A DNA stretch of 5,708 bases from Cytophagales bacterium (GTDB taxonomy: Bacteria > Bacteroidota > Bacteroidia > Cytophagales > Cytophagaceae): contig JANYCO010000738.1 of NCBI GenBank assembly GCA_025360235.1, positions 1-5,708 on the forward strand, in the 5' to 3' direction. The first letter of the stretch is position 1, and each line of letters opens with the position of its first letter. This document shows, one piece after another, positions 1 through 4,968 of the stretch. The translations under genes were made by a program, and so were the position numbers. The notes below the pieces were generated by a model. The model ran no database searches. It worked only from the letters and a program-made list of their open reading frames with translations, and was not told the origin of the DNA.

Positions 1-141
1 CGCAAAGTTTCCGTCAGCTTCTGATACAATAGACAAAGCCGCATGGGAATTTTTAGCTTACCAACTCGCATTGAAAGCAGGAATAACTATGTCAGAATGC
101 AGAATAGAAAAGGTCGCTGGAAAATCTCATACTTTTTTTAC
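1..141. repeat. Terminal direct repeat, left copy (contig overlap)
   Basis: Bases 1-141 match 5568-5708 base for base. The repeat lies inside hipA and the reading frame closes across it, so it marks the circular join of a 5567-bp molecule or a perfect tandem repeat unit. The length of 141 equals the largest default k-mer of a common metagenome assembler, so it is probably an assembly overlap. Confidence 0.95.
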
Positions 142-652
142 AAAGCGATTTGACAGGTCAATGGGCGAGCGGATTCATTTCGCTTCTTCGATGACAATGA
201 CCGGAAACAGTGAGGATACCATCCGGGATACACCTGGCAGTTATCTGGAAATTGCTGAATTCATTCAATTTTCAGGATCAAATATTAAGGCAGATCTTGA
301 GCAGCTTTGGCGCAGGATCGTGTTTAATATTGCAGTATCAAATACCGATGATCATTACCGAAACCACGGTTTTATTGTAATTGATAATGGATGGCACCTG
401 TCTCCCGCTTACGATATCAACCCATCGATAGACAAAGATGGACTCGCTTTGAACATCGATATGGATAACAACGCTCTTGATTTTGAACTTGCCAAAAGTG
501 TAGGTGCCTTCTTCCAGTTAACTGATCAACAAATGAACACTATAATCGATCAGGTAAAACATGCAGTAAGCCAATGGCGGGAAATAGCAGCACAGATCGG
601 AATTTCAAGATCCGAACAGGAATACATGGCTGGTGCATTTGCTTCCCTGTAA
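1..652 (+). CDS. hipA: HipA-type Ser/Thr kinase toxin, C-terminal part (residues 201-416; continues from the right end)
   Basis: This is the C-terminal half of a HipA-family kinase whose first 200 codons lie at 4969-5568; base 1 completes codon 200. HipA proteins phosphorylate a cytoplasmic target (glutamyl-tRNA synthetase in the E. coli prototype) and slow growth; the target here is unknown. Visible motifs, numbered on the joined protein, are WIAKFPS with the likely ATP-binding Lys202, the catalytic loop SNTDDHYRN with Asp316 and Asn321, and SPAYDINP with the Mg-binding Asp338. These correspond to the kinase loop and metal-binding positions of HipA. The joined protein is 416 residues, close to the usual 400-440, and ends at a TAA at 650-652. 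No internal start should be used: an apparent TTG start at base 71 is only a codon inside the gene. Nothing is missing from the kinase core, so I expect an active enzyme. Confidence 0.95.
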   Translation, partial: AKFPSASDTIDKAAWEFLAYQLALKAGITMSECRIEKVAGKSHTFFTKRFDRSMGERIHFASSMTMTGNSEDTIRDTPGSYLEIAEFIQFSGSNIKADLEQLWRRIVFNIAVSNTDDHYRNHGFIVIDNGWHLSPAYDINPSIDKDGLALNIDMDNNALDFELAKSVGAFFQLTDQQMNTIIDQVKHAVSQWREIAAQIGISRSEQEYMAGAFASL

Positions 653-662
653 TTTTTTTTAC

Positions 663-683
663 GTATTGAATAATACTTTGTTT
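663..683 (+). terminator. Weak possible terminator after hipA
   Basis: A short hairpin GTATT-GAAT-AATAC (663-676) is followed by TTTGTTT, 10 bases after the hipA stop. The stem is only five A/T-rich pairs, so it may not terminate on its own; the stronger hairpin at 803-829 lies downstream on the same strand. Confidence 0.25.
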
Positions 684-737
684 AAATCTATCTTTACACA
701 GTAAATAAGCTCAAAAACAATGGGGTTAATTAGGGAG

Positions 738-772
738 CGTTTTTAAAACGTCTGTAACTGATTGATATACAG
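738..772. repeat. Two small inverted repeats upstream of the tRNA-like 13-mer
   Basis: CGTTTT-T-AAAACG (738-750) is a perfect 6-bp inverted repeat around one base. It is followed by CTGTA (752-756) and its complement TACAG (768-772) around an 11-base loop. They lie 14 to 48 bases before the 13-mer at 786-798. They could be recombinase or regulator contacts, or chance in A/T-rich DNA; I cannot tell which. Confidence 0.3.
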
Positions 773-785
773 CCAGTGGCTTCAA

Positions 786-798
786 CTGTCTTCCCGAC
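786..798. repeat. tRNA-3'-end-like 13-mer, copy 1 (candidate att core)
   Basis: CTGTCTTCCCGAC recurs exactly at 2076-2088. It looks like the end of a tRNA gene (T-stem strand, then an acceptor strand ending TCCCG and discriminator A). As in tRNA genes, a terminator hairpin follows within a few bases. The rest of a tRNA is not present. This copy sits just before the fic unit and the other just after it. The att-core reading is an inference. Confidence 0.45.
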
Positions 799-802
799 AC
801 AC

Positions 803-829
803 GAGCAATCAGATATGGTTGCTCTTTTT
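803..829 (+). terminator. Rho-independent terminator between hipA and fic
   Basis: GAGCAATC (803-810) pairs with GGTTGCTC (817-824) around AGATAT, with one G-T wobble, and is followed by TTTTT. An outer GACAC (796-800) can also pair with GTGTC (830-834). This is a convincing intrinsic terminator. It would stop transcription arriving from hipA and insulate the fic promoter. Confidence 0.75.
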
Positions 830-896
830 GTGTCCATACTACCATAAATCAGCATTTTTTGTAGTCTCAAAGCTTCAAAATAAATCCCTCTCTCTA

Positions 897-923
897 TTTG
901 TCTAATTATTTAATATATCTTTG
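897..923 (+). promoter_or_regulatory. Likely fic promoter, Bacteroidota type
   Basis: TATCTTTG (916-923) matches the Bacteroidota -7 box TAnnTTTG exactly. A TTTG at 897-900 could serve as the -33 element, but the 15-base gap is shorter than the usual 19-21, so the promoter may be weak or may need an activator. The last G of the -7 box is the first base of the palindromic operator. Confidence 0.5.
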
Positions 924-944
924 ATAGTATCAAGTGATACTATC
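923..944. promoter_or_regulatory. Palindromic operator immediately before fic
   Basis: The arms GATAGTATCA (923-932) and TGATACTATC (935-944) are exact reverse complements around the two bases AG. The site overlaps the last base of the -7 box, covers the expected transcription start and ends at the base before the fic ATG. A protein bound here would block initiation. The obvious candidate regulator is the C-terminal winged-helix domain of Fic itself; that assignment is an inference. Confidence 0.75.
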
Positions 945-1910
945 ATGAAGCCTCCATATGATATTACACCAAAAGTTCTTGAGCTATTATCAAGTGTCTC
1001 AGAGAAGCTTGGATTTATAACTGCAACGCACCTCGAAGCCCCTAAAGCGGAGCTTAGAAAACAGAACCGTATTAAGACCATCCAGGCATCCCTGGAAATC
1101 GAAGGCAACACGCTAACCATAGACCAGGTTACTGCCATTATTGAAAATAAAAGGGTTCTCGCTCCCGAAAAAGATATTTTAGAAGTACAAAATGCTATGA
1201 ACGTTTATGACCAATTTGAGAAATGGAAAGCGTTTACGCAGGCCTCTTTCATGGATGCACATGCGATGCTTATGAGAGGACTGATTGAGAAACCTGGTAA
1301 ACTACGTACCACTTCGGTTGGGATTGCCAAAGGACCCTCTGTGACTCATGTAGCACCACCACCAGGTCTTGTAAAAGGGCATTTAAATGATTTATTCTCA
1401 TACCTGCAAAAAGACAAAGATCCCATTCTTATAAAGAGTTGTGTATTTCACTATGAGTTGGAATTTATACACCCATTCACTGATGGTAACGGAAGAATGG
1501 GAAGACTGTGGCAGAATGTGATCCTCGCAGGGCAATACCCCGTATTTGCTTATCTACCGGTTGAATCTATCATTAAAAGAAAGCAGAGTGAATATTATAA
1601 AGCACTTTCAGATTCCGACAAGGTTGGTAATTGTACAACTTTTATCGAATTTATACTTAATGTGGTAGATGAAGCCCTGGGTGAACTTGTATTAACGCAG
1701 CGACAATCTCTTTCAGTAGCTGAAAGGATTGATCTGTTCATCAAAAGACATCCGGATGGAACTTTCACGCGCAAGGAGTATTTACAGATGTTTAAAAATA
1801 TATCGGCCCCGACCGCCAGTCGTGATCTAAAAGAAGGCGTTGCAAAAAAACTTCTGGAAAAGAAAGGTGACAAAAATGTAACGAAATACCGAATTAAACT
1901 CAAGCGATAA
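945..1910 (+). CDS. Fic family protein AMP-transferase with C-terminal winged helix
   Basis: Predicted cytoplasmic protein of 321 residues. Fic enzymes usually transfer AMP from ATP to a hydroxyl side chain of a target protein; the target cannot be read from sequence. The catalytic motif HPFTDGNGRMGR lies at residues 176-187, with His176 as the general base and intact Mg and phosphate contacts. SLEIEG at residues 49-54 fits the (S/T)xxxE(G/N) inhibitory helix, with Glu53 as the blocking glutamate, so this is a self-inhibited class II Fic with the inhibitor at the N-terminus of the same chain. Residues about 270-320 look like a winged-helix domain (TASRDLKEGVAKKLLEKKG). I chose ATG 945 because a TTG at 921 would make the palindrome coding and lies in the promoter. 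The gene stands alone between a terminator and a gene-poor stretch, and is probably autoregulated through the palindrome. Confidence 0.93.
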   Translation: MKPPYDITPKVLELLSSVSEKLGFITATHLEAPKAELRKQNRIKTIQASLEIEGNTLTIDQVTAIIENKRVLAPEKDILEVQNAMNVYDQFEKWKAFTQASFMDAHAMLMRGLIEKPGKLRTTSVGIAKGPSVTHVAPPPGLVKGHLNDLFSYLQKDKDPILIKSCVFHYELEFIHPFTDGNGRMGRLWQNVILAGQYPVFAYLPVESIIKRKQSEYYKALSDSDKVGNCTTFIEFILNVVDEALGELVLTQRQSLSVAERIDLFIKRHPDGTFTRKEYLQMFKNISAPTASRDLKEGVAKKLLEKKGDKNVTKYRIKLKR

Positions 1911-1995
1911 ATAGAATTGTCGTCACAACTAAAATGAATGAGGGTTTTTGATTAAATTTGAATTCATTTGAAGCTCTTTGATCAATCACTACCCT

Positions 1996-2016
1996 GTGCC
2001 CTATTAGGTGCCCTAT
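1996..2016. repeat. Two GTGCCCTAT direct repeats at 12-bp spacing
   Basis: GTGCCCTAT occurs at 1996-2004 and 2008-2016, so the start-to-start distance is 12 bp, a little over one helical turn. Short spaced direct repeats within about 60 bp of an attachment core are typical of arm-type sites bound by tyrosine recombinases. The recombinase role is an inference; a regulator could also bind here. Confidence 0.5.
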
Positions 2017-2073
2017 GTTGAAAATGCATATTTAAAATATTGAATTTCAATAATTTACAAGCTAAAATTATCG

Positions 2074-2090
2074 TCCTGTCTTCCCGACTA
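2074..2090. repeat. tRNA-3'-end-like sequence, copy 2 (candidate att core)
   Basis: TCCTGTCTTCCCGACTA can be read as T-stem strand CCTGT, acceptor strand CTTCCCG, discriminator A. It shares 13 bases exactly with 786-798. The conserved T-loop is absent upstream (the bases there are TTATCGT), so only the last 16 or so bases of a tRNA would be represented, as left by an element integrated at a tRNA 3' end. tRNA-Pro is my best guess for the parent, with low certainty. Confidence 0.45.
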
Positions 2091-2096
2091 AAGTGA

Positions 2097-2127
2097 AGAT
2101 CAATCGAAAGATTGGTCTTTCTCTTTT
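2097..2127 (+). terminator. Strong rho-independent terminator downstream of copy 2
   Basis: AGATCAATC (2097-2105) pairs with GATTGGTCT (2110-2118) around a GAAA tetraloop, with one wobble pair, and is followed by TTTCTCTTTT. It lies 190 bases beyond fic, so it can end the fic transcript, but its position right behind the tRNA-like end also fits a former tRNA terminator. Confidence 0.75.
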
Positions 2128-2216
2128 ACCTGACATTAATTCGATAAGGCGCTGAAATCCTTTACCATCGCCAGTTTCAGCCAGTTTGTCAATTTTTTCC
2201 AGCGACAAAACGGCTC

Positions 2217-2225
2217 TCCCGACTA
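2217..2225. repeat. Partial third copy of the tRNA-like end
   Basis: TCCCGACTA repeats the last nine bases of copy 2 (2082-2090) exactly 135 bases further on, preceded by the similar CTC. No terminator follows. Nine bases alone could be chance; the close spacing to copy 2 is the reason for noting it. Confidence 0.3.
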
Positions 2226-2238
2226 GATTCAGTTTTGA

Positions 2239-2253
2239 AAATATTTGTTGCTT
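2239..2253. repeat. 15-bp direct repeat, copy 1
   Basis: AAATATTTGTTGCTT is found again exactly at 4613-4627. The two copies bracket the lipoprotein, both gene remnants and the carboxypeptidase-regulatory-like gene. Sequence on either side of the copies does not match. The second copy forms the -33 region of the hipBA promoter. Confidence 0.6.
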
Positions 2254-2347
2254 GGAAAAAAATGAAATTGATTACCCCATTAATAAATAACGTCTAGTAC
2301 TTTTTATAAATAAACGGTTTTATTCTCTATTGAAAAGTTCAAACCTC

Positions 2348-2797
2348 ATGAAGCATAAAATTCAGATGACTGTAGCTTTTTTAATTGTCATTGTAATGCC
2401 GTGTATGCTAAGTTGCAAAAAGAGCCAGCCTGGTTTAACGGTTACTTTATACAATAAGTCAGTTGACTCGATCATGTATTATATAAAAGGTCGATGGAGA
2501 CGTACCCGAATAGCAGGTGGTGCGGTTGGACCTAGTCAAACCGAAACGCGGAATAGCTATATTATTTTTGATGATCATAAAGTTGTTGTCGGTGATGACG
2601 ACGGGAAATATGCAAATACAACAATACAATGGGTAAGAGATCGGTATGGTTCTGACTCGATAAATACACTGAATTACTTTATCAAATCAGGTTACTTATT
2701 TTTCAATCTTAGATACGTAGTACAATCAATTACAGACGGCGAGTTAAGACTTGACCAAAAAGTTGATGACGGAAACAGCTATTACTACATCCGTTAA
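2348..2797 (+). CDS. Putative small lipoprotein of unknown function
   Basis: Predicted 149-residue exported protein that I do not recognise. From ATG 2348 the N-terminus reads MKHKIQM, then a hydrophobic run (TVAFLIVIVM), then PCMLSCKK. This fits a lipoprotein signal peptide with Cys24 (of MLSC) as the lipidated residue, so the product is probably anchored in the outer or inner membrane facing the periplasm. The mature part is about 125 residues, rich in beta-prone and polar segments, with no cysteine pairs or catalytic motif that I can name. A TTG at 2330 and an ATG at 2366 are other possible starts; 2348 gives the best signal peptide. No Shine-Dalgarno is evident, as is common in this phylum. 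A truncated secreted-protein ORF follows 22 bases after the stop and was probably in the same operon. Confidence 0.7.
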   Translation: MKHKIQMTVAFLIVIVMPCMLSCKKSQPGLTVTLYNKSVDSIMYYIKGRWRRTRIAGGAVGPSQTETRNSYIIFDDHKVVVGDDDGKYANTTIQWVRDRYGSDSINTLNYFIKSGYLFFNLRYVVQSITDGELRLDQKVDDGNSYYYIR

Positions 2798-2819
2798 ATA
2801 ACTCAAAAAAAAATAAACC

Positions 2820-2906
2820 ATGAAAATAATTATACAGCTTATGCTGGTGACAGCGTTATGCCTTTCATTGAATGAAGCGAAAGCCAAGCAGATACTCTCA
2901 TCGTAA
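2820..2906 (+). pseudogene. Truncated secreted-protein gene (signal peptide only, 28 codons)
   Basis: From ATG 2820 the frame encodes MKIIIQLMLVTALC, then LSLNEAKAKQILSS and a TAA at 2904-2906. This is a textbook signal peptide: positive start, hydrophobic core and an AKA cleavage site. It stops only five residues after the predicted cut, so there is no mature protein. The start lies 22 bases after the lipoprotein stop, so it was probably the next gene of that operon before the rest was lost. The break falls next to an inverted repeat and a second gene remnant. A genuine tiny secreted peptide is possible but less likely. Confidence 0.5.
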
Positions 2907-2912
2907 GCCTGA

Positions 2913-2946
2913 CCCTAAAACCACCTGTTCATTAGCCTTTTTAGGG
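2913..2946. terminator. Hairpin between two gene remnants, possible bidirectional terminator
   Basis: CCCTAAAA (2913-2920) and TTTTAGGG (2939-2946) are exact complements around an 18-base loop. The A-run and T-run lie inside the stem, and no long T-tract follows on either strand, so termination would be modest. It sits exactly where the plus-strand and minus-strand remnants face each other. Confidence 0.35.
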
Positions 2947-2947
2947 C

Positions 2948-3088
2948 TTAATTGTGCCCCTTTGTCACTACATCGAATATGCGGCAAAAGTTGCCACCAC
3001 CTATCTTTCCTATCTCTTCTTTTGTAAAACCGGCTTTTAACATGGCATCCACGACAGTATAATAGAATCCCAGTTTTTTTACTGCAAA
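2948..3088 (-). pseudogene. C-terminal remnant of an M19 (membrane dipeptidase-like) peptidase
   Basis: Reading the minus strand, about 46 codons ending at a TAA (2948-2950) encode a tail with VVDAMLKAGFTKEEIGKI followed by GGGNFCRIFDVVTKGHN. This matches the characteristic end of M19 dipeptidases: a helix of the type LLKRGYSEEDIxKI, then GGNFLRVF. Full members run to about 330-450 residues, so only about a tenth is left and the metal-binding core is gone. The frame stays open upstream into the 3' end of the neighbouring gene, but those residues do not look like the family, so the break lies near 3060-3090. No start or promoter is visible, so it is a dead fragment that marks an old deletion or insertion junction. 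The family call rests on recognition by eye. Confidence 0.65.
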
Positions 3089-3095
3089 ACGAAGA

Positions 3096-4397
3096 CTATT
3101 TATTTGGTAACGGATAATAGTCATAGGGTAGCTTATTACAAATTTTCTCAAACCAAGACCAATATCCTGATATATTAATATCATTTCCATCAAAAAACAT
3201 TCCTTCCTTATAGACCGAAATTGGCACGCCAGTAATAGGAATAATTCTTGAACCAACTTCCTGATCTATTTTTAACCTGAGAAGAAACTTTTGATATTCA
3301 GGTAAATTTTTCTTGGGGAGATAAATAACAAACAACTTTTCTGAGTTAATTAATAGCAAACCATTTTTATCATTTTTTATTCCAATTTCATCTGGCTTAA
3401 GATGAGGATCTAAGATCATATCATATCCTACAGTTGATTCTTTGACTCTTCGATAATATTCCAATGTATCTTGATAAGGTTTGCCTGATCGCAGTGTTGT
3501 GAATTTGTGGTCTTTTTCTTCAATTGTGGCAATATCTGGTCGTAAAGATTTTATTTTTTTTACAATCGAGTCGACCCTTTTCTTTTCTCCAGCTGTCAAC
3601 ATAAGCATTTTACGTACTACAAATTGTTCTTCCGTAAGACTTCCACTATAAAGTGACCTCATAAAATGCATTAATGACCCACTGTAAGCTTCCATCCGAT
3701 TTTCAATCCACTTTCGATTTTGTGATACTTTAGCCGCAGTCATTTCTTCAAAAAAACCTGTCCCCCCGTAGAGAAAGGTTTTCTCATCGATATTGTACTC
3801 AAATTTTGAAAGGTCATATTTTATTATGTAGCCTAAGGCCCTATTTTCTATGATCAGAGGCTCGCTTGCAGTAGCCTTAACTGTGTTTGTTCTTTTATTA
3901 AGATTAAATTTAAGAACGCTTCGGTTGATTATTTTACATTCCTGTGAAAATTGGGAGACACCAATAAAATTATTGATAAAAATTTCACCATATTTTTCCC
4001 ACCCATCTTTCATATAAGGCATCACAATTACTTCCTGTAATTCGTTGATTTTTGGTATAATACTAATTTGTCCAACATCTATTTGTCCGCTTATTATAAT
4101 TGATTTTTTTACTACTTCGTATCCAACAAATGAAATTATCAATTCGTATTTACCATTTTGGACATGTTTAATCTCAAAATCACCATTTTTATCCGTCACT
4201 GAACCGAATGAGGTATTATTAAGGTATATATAGGCGGATAATACAGGTAATTTTGAATCAGCTGTTATAACTTTCCCTTTAATTGAGGACTGAGAATATG
4301 TCACTGAACATGAAAGAACACATACAATCAAACTAAAGCCAAATAAGATAGCGCTTTTTGTTTTGCCTGGTTGTTTTCTATTTCTATAAAATATCAT
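3096..4397 (-). CDS. Secreted protein with carboxypeptidase-regulatory-like domain
   Basis: Predicted 433-residue exported protein. Residues 15-36 are a hydrophobic signal segment ending VTYSQ, a common type I cleavage region in Bacteroidota; LSC at 28-30 leaves a lipoprotein as a weaker option. Residues about 38-120 (SIKGKVITADSKLPVLSAYI to ELIISFVGYE) form the CarboxypepD_reg-like beta-sandwich, with the usual SVTDKNGDFEI and FVGYE signatures. This fold often sits at the N-terminus of outer-membrane or surface proteins. The remaining 300 residues have no catalytic motif that I recognise; the end (GYWSWFEKICNKLPYDYYPL) resembles the C-terminus of a Bacteroidota family annotated only by this domain. 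There is no TonB-dependent barrel, so it is not a SusC-type transporter. By eye it is more A/T-rich than hipA, which suggests a different origin. It appears intact and is divergent from hipBA. The specific function is unknown. Confidence 0.85.
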   Translation of the reverse strand: MIFYRNRKQPGKTKSAILFGFSLIVCVLSCSVTYSQSSIKGKVITADSKLPVLSAYIYLNNTSFGSVTDKNGDFEIKHVQNGKYELIISFVGYEVVKKSIIISGQIDVGQISIIPKINELQEVIVMPYMKDGWEKYGEIFINNFIGVSQFSQECKIINRSVLKFNLNKRTNTVKATASEPLIIENRALGYIIKYDLSKFEYNIDEKTFLYGGTGFFEEMTAAKVSQNRKWIENRMEAYSGSLMHFMRSLYSGSLTEEQFVVRKMLMLTAGEKKRVDSIVKKIKSLRPDIATIEEKDHKFTTLRSGKPYQDTLEYYRRVKESTVGYDMILDPHLKPDEIGIKNDKNGLLLINSEKLFVIYLPKKNLPEYQKFLLRLKIDQEVGSRIIPITGVPISVYKEGMFFDGNDINISGYWSWFEKICNKLPYDYYPLPNK

Positions 4398-4445
4398 TTG
4401 ACAGGATTGAATTATTGTCGAGCTATGATATACCTTTTGTATAAT

Positions 4446-4459
4446 TATCAGGTATCAGG
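4446..4459. repeat. Tandem TATCAGG heptamers
   Basis: TATCAGG occurs twice back to back (4446-4452 and 4453-4459), and TCAGGTAT recurs at 4548-4555. The site is about 50 bases upstream of the leftward gene start and 210 bases upstream of hipB, so it could be a regulator site for either. This is weak evidence. Confidence 0.3.
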
Positions 4460-4612
4460 TGTAAGCTCCCTAATTTTGGCCATAAAGATTGGAGATAACG
4501 ACAAAAATGAACTCCTCCCTTTTTCACTACCACTGATTATTAGAAAATCAGGTATTATTTCCGATAAGTTCGTATATATAGTCCTGAAATAGCTTTACAG
4601 TGGGTGTTGTCC

Positions 4613-4627
4613 AAATATTTGTTGCTT
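4613..4627. repeat. 15-bp direct repeat, copy 2
   Basis: Exact second copy of the 15-mer at 2239-2253. Here it overlaps the palindrome CAAATATTTG (4612-4621) and contains the -33 TTG of the hipBA promoter, so any recombination at this point would reconnect hipBA to new upstream DNA without losing its promoter. Confidence 0.6.
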
Positions 4628-4652
4628 ATTTCCTACATAATCAATATATTTG
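4622..4652 (+). promoter_or_regulatory. hipBA promoter, Bacteroidota type
   Basis: TTG at 4622-4624 and TATATTTG at 4645-4652 match the -33 TTG and -7 TAnnTTTG boxes with a 20-base gap, which is near ideal. Transcription should start near 4658-4660, giving a leader of about ten bases and fixing ATG 4670 as the hipB start. The flanking pair TTGTTG (4619-4624) and CAACAA (4664-4669) and the palindrome CAAATATTTG could be HipB operator elements; that part is a guess. Confidence 0.7.
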
Positions 4653-4669
4653 TGGATAATAACCAACAA

Positions 4670-4966
4670 ATGAAATCAAAAAAGCAAATATTATTCCCAA
4701 AATACCAAAGAACGCTCGAACAGATGGGCGAGAATATCAAACTTGCCCGTAAACGCCGAAAACTCACTACTATCCAAACATCAGAACGTGCAGGAATCGA
4801 CAGGTCGACCCTATACGAGATTGAAAAAGGAAATCCCAGTGTTTCGATGGGTGCATATTTCAATACATTAAGAGTCTTGGGGTTACAAGATGATTTCCTG
4901 AAGCTGGCTGCAGATGATGCCTTCGGCCGCAAACTACAGGATCTGGAACTGGTAACTGCTAAATAA
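4670..4966 (+). CDS. hipB: HipB-type HTH antitoxin and repressor
   Basis: Predicted 98-residue cytoplasmic DNA-binding protein. Residues about 18-72 form an XRE/Cro-type helix-turn-helix (GENIKLARKRRKLTTIQTSE, then RAGIDRSTLYEIEKGNPSVS), the fold of HipB antitoxins, which both bind their own promoter and hold HipA inactive. An extra lysine-rich N-terminus of about 15 residues precedes it, and the C-terminal tail ending LELVTAK is suited to HipA contact. I chose ATG 4670 over an upstream GTG at 4604, because the promoter's -7 box lies between them and the extra residues would be an unlikely hydrophobic run. The stop is two bases before the hipA ATG, so the pair is translationally coupled and transcribed together. 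Autorepression is expected from the family and not shown directly here. Confidence 0.9.
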   Translation: MKSKKQILFPKYQRTLEQMGENIKLARKRRKLTTIQTSERAGIDRSTLYEIEKGNPSVSMGAYFNTLRVLGLQDDFLKLAADDAFGRKLQDLELVTAK

Positions 4967-4968
4967 CT

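Larger units (their letters stand above)
1911..2347. other. 437-base stretch without a confident gene; repeat- and terminator-rich
   Basis: This stretch separates fic from the lipoprotein gene. In order it holds two GTGCCCTAT repeats (1996-2016), an A/T-rich spacer, the second tRNA-3'-end-like 13-mer (2076-2088), a strong terminator (2097-2127), a partial third copy TCCCGACTA (2217-2225), and a 15-mer (2239-2253) that recurs before hipB. A minus-strand frame of 67 codons without a start (2068-2271) is open but unrecognised. The layout looks like a recombination junction, not simple spacer DNA. Confidence 0.6.
4398..4669. other. Divergent intergenic region between the envelope gene and hipBA
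   Basis: These 272 bases hold the hipBA promoter at the right end, tandem TATCAGG heptamers at 4446-4459 and an isolated TCAGGTAT at 4548-4555. I see no TAnnTTTG box for the leftward gene. A 55-codon plus-strand frame from an ATG at 4427 lacks any recognisable domain or promoter and I do not call it. Confidence 0.5.

Noticed and set aside
921..944. fic start at TTG 921
   Set aside because: It would use the -7 box and the palindrome as coding sequence; ATG 945 directly after the palindrome fits better.
786..2088. Integron-type attC sites as the explanation of the repeats
   Set aside because: I found no paired RYYYAAC/GTTRRRY core sites and no imperfect palindrome between them; the repeats look more like tRNA-derived cores.
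3089..3256. Extending the dipeptidase remnant upstream to a start at 3256
   Set aside because: The added residues are an out-of-frame reading of the intact gene at 3096-4397 and do not resemble the M19 family.
4427..4592. Plus-strand frame of about 55 codons from ATG 4427 upstream of hipB
   Set aside because: It has no recognisable domain, no -7 box in front of it, and lies in the divergent regulatory region; its length is compatible with chance.
4604..4669. Longer hipB start at GTG 4604
   Set aside because: The hipBA -7 box (4645-4652) lies inside it, and the added residues would put a hydrophobic stretch before a cytoplasmic repressor.
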